From contig JAJDUH010000045.1 of assembly GCA_022826805.1 (NCBI GenBank), positions 124,001 to 188,000 on the forward strand: a stretch of 64,000 bases of DNA. Reading direction: 5' to 3'. Made by a program: the position numbers and the translations under genes. The DNA is from Candidatus Poribacteria bacterium. Its GTDB lineage: Bacteria; Poribacteria; WGA-4E; WGA-3G. The notes below the pieces were generated by a model. It ran no database searches. It had not been told where the DNA came from and saw only the letters and a list, made by a program, of their open reading frames with translations. Of the stretch, positions 53,962-61,503 are shown one piece after another. Numbering within the stretch: the stretch's first letter is position 1; every line of letters starts with the position of its first letter.

Positions 53962-54747
53962 CTATCCATACCGCATCTGGACATAATCTGCGGTTCTTGG
54001 GTGTTGTGGTGTTTGAAAAAGTGCCTGCGTCTCTCTATGTTCAATCAGCTCTCCCAAGAACATGAAAATACACTCTTTGCTGACGCGCCGCGCCTGTGCC
54101 ATGTTATGTGTCACAATTAAGAATGTATACGTTCCCGCCAGCACTTCCATGAGTTCTTCAACAGCAAGTGTTCCTTTCGCATCCAGGGCGGAACACGGCT
54201 CGTCCATAAGGATAACCCTCGGTTTAAGAGGTAACAGACGGGCGATACAGAGTTTCTGTTGCTGTTCAAGCTGCAGTGATGTTGCGCGGACCTTTAACCT
54301 ATCCTTTAGATCGTTCCACAGGAAAACAGAGGTAAGTGCCTCTTCAACAATCTGGTCAGATTCCGTCCGCGTCAGGTGTCCCACCGGTGAATGAATACGT
54401 AAACCGAATAAGATGTTCTCGTAAACCGAGATTGGCAGTGGGTTTGGTCGCTGGAATACCATGCCGACGGTCTTCCTGAGTTCGGGTAAAGAGACATCTG
54501 CATCGTAGATATTTTTCCCAAGGACTTCTATTTTCCCTTTTGTGGTGACGCCGCCGTAACGTTCGTTGACACGATTAAAGCAACGAAGCAGCGTTGATTT
54601 TCCACACCCAGAAGGACCAATCAGTGAAGTTATCTGACCATCGGGTATTTTGACGCTAACATCAATGAGTGCTTGAAAGTCCCCGTACCAGAGACTAAGA
54701 TTTTCAGTTTCAATGCTATAATTTAAGGGTTTAGTTTGTGGATCCAT
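53962..54747 (-). CDS. pstB: PstB-like ABC ATPase with defective signature motif (copy B)
   Basis: The product has 261 residues. Walker A is GPSGCGKST, the Q-loop MVFQRPNP, Walker B VILMDEPCSALD and the switch His is in VTHNMAQ; these match canonical PstB. The ABC signature is damaged: SLQLEQQQKLC in place of SLSGGQQQRLC. In an ABC dimer the signature acts on the ATP bound by the opposite subunit, so this chain can supply a complete catalytic half but not the partner's signature. The neighbouring copy C has the reverse pattern. Confidence 0.87.
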   Translation of the reverse strand: MDPQTKPLNYSIETENLSLWYGDFQALIDVSVKIPDGQITSLIGPSGCGKSTLLRCFNRVNERYGGVTTKGKIEVLGKNIYDADVSLPELRKTVGMVFQRPNPLPISVYENILFGLRIHSPVGHLTRTESDQIVEEALTSVFLWNDLKDRLKVRATSLQLEQQQKLCIARLLPLKPRVILMDEPCSALDAKGTLAVEELMEVLAGTYTFLIVTHNMAQARRVSKECIFMFLGELIEHRETQALFQTPQHPRTADYVQMRYG

Positions 54748-54772
54748 TTTTTCTGGTTTTCTGGTTCCGTAG

Positions 54773-54814
54773 AGGTTGGGTTACCCAACCTGTGCGGGCG
54801 AGGGGACCTCGCCC
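54773..54814. repeat. Two adjacent palindromes between ATPase genes
   Basis: AGGTTGGGT-T-ACCCAACCT (54773-54791) is followed by GGGCGAGG-GGA-CCTCGCCC (54796-54814). Both are members of dispersed families, here side by side within the pst cluster. Confidence 0.65.
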
Positions 54815-54860
54815 CTACAATGACTATCTTGATTGCCAACTGCTGCCCGCTAATTGCTAT

Positions 54861-55640
54861 CTACCCAAAATTTCCGTTGACGTAGTCGTAAGTGGCTTGA
54901 TTCGCTGGATTGTCGGAAAAGATTACATCCGTTGTTCCAATCTCAACGAGATTTCCGTTGAGCATAAAAGCAGTGCGATCTGCTAACCGTTTTGCTTGTT
55001 GAACGAGATTAGTGACGAGGAGAATGGTCATTTCTGTGCGTAAAGTATTCAGGACATCTTCAATACGCATCGTGGTAACAGGATCGACAGCAATAGAAAA
55101 TTCGTCAAGACAGAGGATCTCTGGCTGATGTGAAAGGGCGCGGGCGATTGTGAGACGCTGTTGTTGACCACCAGACAACTTCGTACCGAGCGTATCCAAC
55201 CTATCCTTTACTTCATCCCAGAGTGCCGCTTGCTGTAGACAGCGTTCAACGATTCCATCCAATTCCGATTTACCTCGAACCCCTGATGTCCGGGGTGCGA
55301 AAGCGACATTGTCGTATATCGAGAGCGGTAATCCGACGGGTAACGGGAGCACCATACCGATACGTCGGCGTAATCCATACACATCGCTAATTGTACTGAT
55401 GTCTACGCCATCAAGTTTTACGGACCCTTCAACGGTGGTCCCCGATGTAAATTCCAGCGTTCTATTGATAACCTTCAAAAGTGTCGTTTTACCGGATTGT
55501 GCGGGACCGATGATGCCAAGAATTTCGTTCTTATAGACATCAAAAGAGATCCCATTCAGTGCGGATTGATCTCCGTATCGCACCTCCAGGTCGCTGATTT
55601 CAATTACAGGTGTGGTATGTGAACCGTTATTACTATTCAT
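54861..55640 (-). CDS. PstB-like ABC ATPase with intact signature but no switch His (copy C)
   Basis: The product has 259 residues. Walker A is GPAQSGKTT. The Q-loop is lost (MVLPLPVG instead of MVFQKP). The signature LSGGQQQRLTIARAL is perfect. Walker B reads LCLDEFSIAVDP. The switch His is replaced by Asn (LVTNLVQQ). It therefore seems unable to run catalysis in its own site but can complete the site of a partner. Gene order places it next to copy B, whose defects are complementary. It lies 11 bp after the K+ channel gene. Confidence 0.85.
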   Translation of the reverse strand: MNSNNGSHTTPVIEISDLEVRYGDQSALNGISFDVYKNEILGIIGPAQSGKTTLLKVINRTLEFTSGTTVEGSVKLDGVDISTISDVYGLRRRIGMVLPLPVGLPLSIYDNVAFAPRTSGVRGKSELDGIVERCLQQAALWDEVKDRLDTLGTKLSGGQQQRLTIARALSHQPEILCLDEFSIAVDPVTTMRIEDVLNTLRTEMTILLVTNLVQQAKRLADRTAFMLNGNLVEIGTTDVIFSDNPANQATYDYVNGNFG

Positions 55641-55651
55641 GTTTATGTTTT

Positions 55652-56392
55652 TTATCCGCTATTAGTGTCACCCTCTGTAGATTCCTTCTCTTCCTCTTCC
55701 ATTTCTCGCTCTACTCGTGCTTCTGTCAAAGCCGACGCTAATAACCCGGACGGAATCGCGATAAGCCCTACACCTACCAGTGTGACGAGAGCAGTGAAAA
55801 CTTTTCCTCCCGCTGTTTCGGGATAGACATCTCCATAACCGACTGTTGTCAATGTCACAACAGCCCACCACATCGAATCAATGATAGTGCCGAAGTCTTC
55901 AGGTTGCACATCTCTTTCAAAGTAGTGAATCCCACAAGCCGCGAGGTAGACGAGCATCAACGATAAGATGACGAGGGCCAAAAGTTCCTGTTGGATCCCA
56001 CGGAGTGCCGACGCGAGTCGATCAACGGCGAGAATAAACCGCGTTGCCTTGAAGATTCTGAAAACTCGCAGGAATCGCAGGACCCGAAGGACACGAAACC
56101 CCGGCAGCAGGAACAGAGATGGTAAAATAGCGAGCAGGTCAATTATGCCGTAGAAACTAAAAATGAAATCCCGTTTTCTGGGTTCAATGTAGACCCGCAG
56201 GATATATTCTGCCGAAAATAGAATAAAAAACAGCCAGTCGAGAACAATAAAATGCGTTGTGTATGCCTCTAAGCCCCATACAGCACTATCGGATTCAAAG
56301 ACAAAAACGACAGCGGAGGCGAGAATGAGGAACTGGATTATCGCGTGAAATACGCCACCTTCAATAACAGTTCGTAATTTTTCTTTGTCCAT
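55652..56392 (-). CDS. Voltage-gated-type potassium channel
   Basis: The product has 246 residues: six membrane segments, an S4-like helix with regularly spaced Arg (VLRVLRFLRVFRIFKATRF), and a pore with the selectivity filter TTVGYGDVYPET. The C-terminus is a short charged coiled coil (VEREMEEEEKESTEGD). It is a tetrameric K+ channel of the Kv type, lacking RCK/TrkA regulatory domains. It sits between pstA and the ATPases in the pst cluster, which is unusual; co-transcription is inferred from strand and spacing. Confidence 0.88.
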   Translation of the reverse strand: MDKEKLRTVIEGGVFHAIIQFLILASAVVFVFESDSAVWGLEAYTTHFIVLDWLFFILFSAEYILRVYIEPRKRDFIFSFYGIIDLLAILPSLFLLPGFRVLRVLRFLRVFRIFKATRFILAVDRLASALRGIQQELLALVILSLMLVYLAACGIHYFERDVQPEDFGTIIDSMWWAVVTLTTVGYGDVYPETAGGKVFTALVTLVGVGLIAIPSGLLASALTEARVEREMEEEEKESTEGDTNSG

Positions 56393-56468
56393 GTTTTTTA
56401 AGTCGGTGGTGAATTGTTACATCAAAGTCTCTTAACTGAAAACTGATAACCGATAACCGACAACCACT

Positions 56469-57353
56469 CTACCATTTCTTACGAGTTCGCAGATAAACCC
56501 GCAGCACAATTGCTGCTGCGTTGACGAGTAGAACAGTGCCAACAAGCACGACTGCAGTCCCATACGGAATTCCCTCGGTAACATCCGGCACCTGCGTTGA
56601 GATTGTGAAAAGATGTAGGGATAGTGCCATACACTGTTCCGTTATATTATATGCGAAAAGGTTTCCTTCCGCAATAGCTTTATAAAAGACTGCACCGGTG
56701 AACATGATAGGCGCCGTTTCACCGGCTGCGCGGGATACCTGTAAAATTACACCCGTCAAGATACCGCTAATTGAGTTGGGAAGTACAATGCGGTAAATCG
56801 TTTGCCATCGGGTAGCACCGAGATTCCAGCAGGCCTCCCTAAAAGACATGGGCACGGCTTTGAGTGCCTCTGTCGTGCTGGCAATAATAACCGGAAGCGT
56901 CATGATTGCGAGGGTGAGTGACGCCGCGAGCACGGATTCACCTAAACCGGCAAAGAGCACAAACGCGCCTACACCAAATAAAGCATGGACAATACTCGGC
57001 ACGCCAGCAAGATTCACAACAGCCAAATTTGTGATACGTGTGAACCAACTATCACGGGCATACTCGTTGAGATAGACCGCTGCAAAGACCCCAATAGGAG
57101 CAGATACCAATAAAGAAACAACGACTAAATAGATGGTCCCGAGGAAGGGTGCCCAGAGTCCACCTGCACGCATGTTGTCTTTTGGGTTCGTAAAGAGAAA
57201 TTCTAAAGAGAGGACTGGCAGTGCCTTATAGAGCAGATAGCCGATAATGAGCAGGAGCGGGATAATCATCATGCTTGTTATGATAAACAGGAAAACCCGC
57301 ATCACATTTTCTATCTGCCGTTTTTGCCGGCTGATTGCTGTCTCTGTAAACAT
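56469..57353 (-). CDS. pstA: Phosphate ABC transporter permease PstA
   Basis: The product has 294 residues with six membrane segments. The EAA loop is present (REACWNLGATRWQTIYRIVLPNSISGILTGVILQVSRAAGETAPIMFTG), including the RAAGETAP motif that is a PstA/PstC hallmark. It forms the membrane channel with PstC. A conserved start LFTNPKDNMRAGGLWAPFLGTIYLVV is also typical of PstA. Confidence 0.92.
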   Translation of the reverse strand: MFTETAISRQKRQIENVMRVFLFIITSMMIIPLLLIIGYLLYKALPVLSLEFLFTNPKDNMRAGGLWAPFLGTIYLVVVSLLVSAPIGVFAAVYLNEYARDSWFTRITNLAVVNLAGVPSIVHALFGVGAFVLFAGLGESVLAASLTLAIMTLPVIIASTTEALKAVPMSFREACWNLGATRWQTIYRIVLPNSISGILTGVILQVSRAAGETAPIMFTGAVFYKAIAEGNLFAYNITEQCMALSLHLFTISTQVPDVTEGIPYGTAVVLVGTVLLVNAAAIVLRVYLRTRKKW

Positions 57354-57533
57354 TTTTTAATTTTTCCTTGCGGTTCATTCAAGTAAGCCGATAGTTTCAC
57401 GTTCTATTCCGTATACCTGAAGAAACACCCCACGGAATGCCACACGCGCATTCCGTGTTGATTCGCAAAAACCCCTTCCACTTCGTTTCGGGCTGCGCGT
57501 TTTGGATGTCCTCAGAAGAATGGCTATCCGGTG

Positions 57534-58442
57534 TTATGACTCCTGGTGGATCCCTTTGATAACTAAATCAGCGATGAGGTTCACTACAAAGGTGATCGTA
57601 AAGAGGAGGATACCAATGATAAAGAGGACTTGGTAGTGTTCATCACCTCTGGCGACTTCGCCCAATTCCGCGGCGATTGTTGCCGTAAGCGTCCGAATCC
57701 AAGAGAGCGGACCTGATGGGATGTTAACGGAGTGTCCAGTCGCCATGAGGACAGCCATTGTTTCACCGATGGAGCGTGCTGCGCCGAGCAACACAGCTGC
57801 CAATAACCCGTTTTTCGCCGCTGGTAAAAGTACGCGGTAGACCACCTGCCATCGGGTTGCCCCTAACGCTTCCGCGGCCTCGCGATAGGAGTCTGGCACA
57901 GCTTTCAGGGCATCCTCGGCTATAGAGACAATGATAGGCACACTCATCAACGCGAGCATAATGCTGCCGTTTAACATCGTTAATCCGATGGGTGCCTTGA
58001 ACACAGCAATAATCAATTGATTCATCAACGTCAAGCCGATGAAACCCCATACAACAGAAGGGATAGCAGCGAGCAGCTCGATAATAATCTTAAACGCTTC
58101 TCTCAGTTTGGGACCACAGAATTCTGAGACAAAGATCGCTGCACCGAGTCCAAAGGGAACAGCAAGACACATCGCTAACGCGGTTACGCTAAACGTGCCT
58201 ACAATCAAGGCAAACGCCCCGTATCTTTTGTTATTTAGTGAAGTGGGTTGCCACTCTACACTTGTCAGAAACTCCTTTAAATCTAAACCGCTGAAAAGAA
58301 AACCTGCCCCTTCCCGAAATACAAAGAAAAAGATGCCAAATACAAAGATAATTGAACTTATACCACAGAGACGGATAAACGATTCAATGACTGTTTCAGA
58401 AAATGGTAGGTTCGTAGCACTTTTTTTGCGTAGAATGTTCAT
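57534..58442 (-). CDS. pstC: Phosphate ABC transporter permease PstC
   Basis: The product has 302 residues with six membrane segments. FLTSVEWQPTSLNNKRYGAFALIVGTFSVTALAMCLAVPFGLGAAIFVSEFCG is the PstC-type entry region. The EAA loop reads REAAEALGATRWQVVYRVLLPAAKNGLLAAVLLGAARSIGETMAV. It pairs with PstA. Between pstC and pstA lies a 180-bp gap without a clear gene. Between pstS and pstC lies a REP-like hairpin that could make expression of the two parts unequal. Confidence 0.92.
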   Translation of the reverse strand: MNILRKKSATNLPFSETVIESFIRLCGISSIIFVFGIFFFVFREGAGFLFSGLDLKEFLTSVEWQPTSLNNKRYGAFALIVGTFSVTALAMCLAVPFGLGAAIFVSEFCGPKLREAFKIIIELLAAIPSVVWGFIGLTLMNQLIIAVFKAPIGLTMLNGSIMLALMSVPIIVSIAEDALKAVPDSYREAAEALGATRWQVVYRVLLPAAKNGLLAAVLLGAARSIGETMAVLMATGHSVNIPSGPLSWIRTLTATIAAELGEVARGDEHYQVLFIIGILLFTITFVVNLIADLVIKGIHQES

Positions 58443-58483
58443 ATTTTATTGTAGATTTTAGAATTACTTGTTCCCGTAAACCA

Positions 58484-58502
58484 GCGAGGTTAGAAACCTC
58501 GC
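58484..58502. repeat. REP-like hairpin between pstS and pstC
   Basis: GCGAGGTT-AGA-AACCTCGC, perfect 8-bp stem. It belongs to the GTAGGCGAGGTT palindrome family. Its place after pstS matches the usual need for excess binding protein over permease. Confidence 0.6.
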
Positions 58503-58527
58503 CTACCAAATGTGGAATTTATATATT

Positions 58528-59448
58528 CTACTTGCTTTCTAACGGCACAAAACCGAGTCTCTCAACAATCTTTTGACCTTCTTCAGACAAGATCCAATCG
58601 AGATAGACTTTAATTTCCCCTGTGGGTTCGCCGAGAGAGTACATGTACAGTGGACGGGCGATAGGATAGGTTTTCGCGAGGACATTATCAAGCGTCGGGG
58701 GATAATAGGGCGCGTTGTCATCAACAGCAACTTTTAACATTTTGACGTGCGAGGTTGCATACCCCATTCCACTATAGCCGATCGCGCACGGAGTTCTCCC
58801 TATAACTTCTACGACATCTTTAGAGCCGTGCAAATCCAGTGAACCGATGCGAAAGTCGCGATTCTTCCCCAGAAGTGCTTCCCGAAAATAGAAGTAGGTG
58901 CCAGAATTAGATTGCCGACTGATGCGAATAATTTTGTCACTCGGACAGTCGCTATGTTTAATACCGAGCTGGTGCCATAGGGTTATTGTGCCGTTCTCAC
59001 CGTAAATTTCAGCAAGTTGAGGAATCGTGATTTTATCAAGAGGGGCATCGTGATGGACATAAACTGCAAGGGCATCGTATCCGACAATAAATTCTTGAGG
59101 GGCTTTACCTGTGTTTTGCGTGGCAAGTTCTAATTCTTTGGGTCTAATCTGACGACTACAGTTCGCAATATCTACGGTACCGTTGATGAGCGCAGCAACA
59201 CCTGTGCCGGAACCTCCGCCTGATACTTCCACCGATGCCTTGCTGGTGACATCTATGTACCTTTCCGCCCACGCCTGTGCCAAATTCACCATTGTGTCCG
59301 AACCCTTATTCTTGATGACTTGTGCAGTCTCTTTACTCGCGAGACTCTCACTATCTTTGGGTGAACAACCGCCGATAGCAATACTACATGCCAAGAGTAA
59401 CAAAATGCTTATCGTCGTGGACGCTATCCAATCGTTTTTCTGCATCAA
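58528..59448 (-). CDS. pstS: Phosphate-binding lipoprotein PstS
   Basis: The 306-residue protein has a lipoprotein signal peptide ending at lipobox IGGC. The PstS fold has KGSDTMVNLAQAWAERY with the phosphate-binding Ser/Thr/Asp loop, SGGGSGTGVAALINGTVDIANCSRQI, VGYDALAVYVHHDAPLDKI, ISRQSNSGTYFYFREALLG and IGYSGMGYATSHV. It delivers periplasmic phosphate to PstCA. A -10 box and 11-bp direct repeats lie upstream (59478-59514). Confidence 0.94.
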   Translation of the reverse strand: MMQKNDWIASTTISILLLLACSIAIGGCSPKDSESLASKETAQVIKNKGSDTMVNLAQAWAERYIDVTSKASVEVSGGGSGTGVAALINGTVDIANCSRQIRPKELELATQNTGKAPQEFIVGYDALAVYVHHDAPLDKITIPQLAEIYGENGTITLWHQLGIKHSDCPSDKIIRISRQSNSGTYFYFREALLGKNRDFRIGSLDLHGSKDVVEVIGRTPCAIGYSGMGYATSHVKMLKVAVDDNAPYYPPTLDNVLAKTYPIARPLYMYSLGEPTGEIKVYLDWILSEEGQKIVERLGFVPLESK

Positions 59449-59477
59449 TTTGCCTTTCTTGCTGGATTCTGTCGTAA

Positions 59478-59514
59478 ATTATAACATTTAATTGTTACGA
59501 AAATAAGACAAAAA
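59478..59514 (-). promoter_or_regulatory. pstS promoter region with 11-bp direct repeats
   Basis: Read leftward: TTTTTGTCTTA (59514-59504) followed at once by TTTTCGTAACA (59503-59493), then TATAAT at 59483-59478. The repeat period equals that of PhoB sites, and the TTTTTGT unit also occurs before phoB. No good -35 box is present, as expected for a PhoB-activated promoter. Confidence 0.45.
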
Positions 59515-59561
59515 TCGGAATTTTTGTAATTGGCTATTACAGCGTAAGAAAAGGCGTTGTC

Positions 59562-59924
59562 ATTGGAAAACTGAATAGCTCTAAAGGATTATAGGGTCAT
59601 TTATGGTAAACCGGAAAAATAAACAGACATTTTACCTCAACCCGGTAGGTGCGGTTTGAAATTGTGCTATTAAAGCACAATTTGTCTTAGCTTTACATTC
59701 CGCACCGTTGCTGAATGTCTAATTAATTCTAAGGTTTACCATAGTTTAAAAAATAAGTTTACCTATGTAAAGGAATTCTCTTTCCGGACGCCCGGATTTA
59801 GTCTGGGAATAGACTAAATTCACTCCTTGTATTACATTCTTATTCGGGACAGCACACTTTTCCCGAACAAGTTCGGGCATCCAGAAATAAATTATTGGAA
59901 AACTGAATAACTCTAAAGGATTAT
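59562..59924. repeat. 31-bp direct repeat pair flanking a palindrome-rich insert
   Basis: ATTGGAAAACTGAATAGCTC... at 59562-59592 recurs at 59894-59924 with one mismatch over 31 bp. Between them lie the MITE-like element, a 9-bp hairpin ATTTAGTCT/AGACTAAAT (59796-59819) and CCCGAAC-AA-GTTCGGG (59862-59877). Confidence 0.7.
59602..59743. mobile_element. MITE-like foldback element, 142 bp
   Basis: Terminal inverted repeats TATGGTAAACC / GGTTTACCATA are perfect over 11 bp and begin with TA, as for IS630/mariner-type elements. Nested inverted pairs follow: AGACATT/AATGTCT, GGTGCGG/CCGCACC and AAATTGTGCT/AGCACAATTT with an ATTAA loop. There is no ORF. The whole element can fold into one long hairpin. 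Confidence 0.7.
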
Positions 59925-59933
59925 CAAATTCTT

Positions 59934-59977
59934 CAGTGTCTACATCCCTGTTCTTTAGAGCGGGGATGTAGACACTG
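59934..59977. repeat. Perfect 15-bp inverted repeat with 14-nt loop
   Basis: CAGTGTCTACATCCC (59934-59948) pairs with GGGATGTAGACACTG (59963-59977). It lies between the repeat patch and the TnpB gene. It could be a transposon end or a transcription terminator. Confidence 0.6.
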
Positions 59978-60035
59978 CTTAGGTTTGTGTCAAAAATAGA
60001 TTTGACTTTCGTTGAAAAATGTAGCACACTTAATA

Positions 60036-60125
60036 ATATCACGTTGGCAGACATATCCAGCGTAACCGCAAGGTTACGTGTCTGCCTACCCACTGGATAG
60101 GGGTTAAAGACGTGATACGTGATAT
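60036..60125. ncRNA. Candidate structured element with nested stems and GCAA tetraloop
   Basis: The outer stem is ATATCACGT (60036-60044)/ACGTGATAT (60117-60125), the middle stem GGCAGACA (60046-60053)/TGTCTGCC (60079-60086) and the inner stem CGTAACC (60061-60067)/GGTTACG (60072-60078) with a GCAA tetraloop. The segment TATCCAG (60054-60060), in the bulge, is complementary to CTGGATA (60093-60099), giving a possible pseudoknot. It is upstream of the TnpB gene and may be its left end or an RNA. Confidence 0.5.
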
Positions 60126-60188
60126 ACCCTGAGAAACACGAAACATAAACTTTTTCACGATAGTTCGTTAAAGCGTCTGCATAATGAC

Positions 60189-61340
60189 TTGAATATCATA
60201 GGCATTGTTCGCAATCATTTCATTGCTCTGTCTATGCGATATTACCGGCGGTATGGCAAGAGGCTTTCGTATGCGAAAATGTCCAAACACTTGACGAAAC
60301 TTAAGCGATTGGATAAATACGCGCATTGGTATATCCCATACGCGTGGAGTCTTCAGAATATGCTTAAACGTCTTTCCCAAAGTTTTAGAGAAATGCGGAC
60401 GATTAAGCGTGGACACCCGCAATTCAAGAAGTGCAAGAAACACAAGGGCATGACGTTTCAGGGTGAACAGATAAAGTTGAAAAAGGTATCTGATATTCAG
60501 AAGCACCATAGAAACCACCCTATGTATAAAATTCGTTTGAATGGGCATTGGTATCGTTTTGCGTTGCACCGTGAGATACGTGGCGAAATCAAACAGGTTC
60601 AAGTTCATAGAGACGCACTCGGAGATATGTATATCACGCTCACTGAAGACTATAGCGAAGTCATACCTGAACCCAAGACGGGTAAAGCCGAAGGGTTTGA
60701 TATGGGTATCAAAGACTTCTTGATTGGCAGTGACGGTTATAGATATATTGCTCCAATGTTTTACAAACAGAATGCTAAGGCGTTAGCAAAAGGACAGAAG
60801 GCACATTCTCATAAGGTTAAAGGTTCTCACAATCAGGAACGTTCTCGTAAGTCTATCGCACGTATTCATAAGAAAACTGCGAATCAAAGAACAGACCACC
60901 ATTGGAAACTTGCGATAGCCCTCTGCCGTAAGTTTGATATACTATTCTTTGAAGACCTGAACCTTGAGGGGATGAAACGCCTATGGGGCAAACAGGTATC
61001 CGACCTTGCCTTCGGTGAGTTCTATCAGAAACTCAAATGGCAAGCAAAGAAACGCATACGCTCCGTCCTCAAAGTTGATAAATGGTCGCCTACCACAAAG
61101 TGCTGTTCTGTTTGTGAAGATAAAAGTGAAACCTTGACACTCGCAGATCGCTACTGGACATGTTCAAGTTGTCGGACGGATCTTGATAGAGATCAGAACG
61201 CTGCGATAAACATTCTCAAGGAGGGGGTAGCCTCCTTTGGGTTAGGTGTTGTAAGACCTATTATTTTGGATAACGAAATCATAGGCTGCTCCGTTGAAGC
61301 GTCCAATCCGCTTCTGAATTCCACAAGTGCTTCTGTATAA
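60189..61340 (+). CDS. tnpB: TnpB (IS200/IS605-type RNA-guided nuclease), no TnpA
   Basis: The product has 383 residues. The RuvC-like triad is D in EGFDMGIKDFL, E in FFEDLNLEGM and D in DLDRDQNAAIN. The zinc ribbon has CSVC and CSSC pairs. The helical N-terminal part is of the usual kind. It starts with TTG. The frame stays open upstream to 60123 and that stretch (SLKRLHNDLNII) fits the family N-terminus, while a typical YPxKxxE segment (V-I-Y-P-E-K-H-E) lies in another frame just before it, so the 5' end may be frameshifted. No transposase TnpA gene is nearby, and mobility would need one in trans. The nuclease could still cut at sites set by its guide RNA. Confidence 0.85.
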   Translation: MNIIGIVRNHFIALSMRYYRRYGKRLSYAKMSKHLTKLKRLDKYAHWYIPYAWSLQNMLKRLSQSFREMRTIKRGHPQFKKCKKHKGMTFQGEQIKLKKVSDIQKHHRNHPMYKIRLNGHWYRFALHREIRGEIKQVQVHRDALGDMYITLTEDYSEVIPEPKTGKAEGFDMGIKDFLIGSDGYRYIAPMFYKQNAKALAKGQKAHSHKVKGSHNQERSRKSIARIHKKTANQRTDHHWKLAIALCRKFDILFFEDLNLEGMKRLWGKQVSDLAFGEFYQKLKWQAKKRIRSVLKVDKWSPTTKCCSVCEDKSETLTLADRYWTCSSCRTDLDRDQNAAINILKEGVASFGLGVVRPIILDNEIIGCSVEASNPLLNSTSASV

Positions 61341-61370
61341 TGATTGCAGAAGCTTCATGCTTTAGCATGA
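61329..61370 (+). ncRNA. Right-end hairpins of the TnpB element, probable omega-RNA 3' part
   Basis: GCTTCTG (61329-61335)/CAGAAGC (61347-61353) is followed by TCATGC-TTTA-GCATGA (61355-61370). The first stem overlaps the end of tnpB. IS200/IS605 elements end in such a hairpin, and the guide sequence is expected directly downstream of the end. Confidence 0.6.
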
Positions 61371-61503
61371 GGTCTATCACAGATTCGATTGATTTTTAAA
61401 GGTGGTTATGATAAAATTGAATCAATGGTTCTACCTTCAATAATAGCACTACGAAATACATCATTTCTGCAATTGTTAATATAAAACACAAAAGAGGAGA
61501 AAT

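Noticed and set aside
59746..60093. A 115-residue leftward ORF
   Set aside because: It runs through several perfect hairpins and direct repeats, lacks a ribosome-binding site and resembles no family.
60168..60608. Antisense ORF over the tnpB start
   Set aside because: It is the complement of a well-supported TnpB reading frame.
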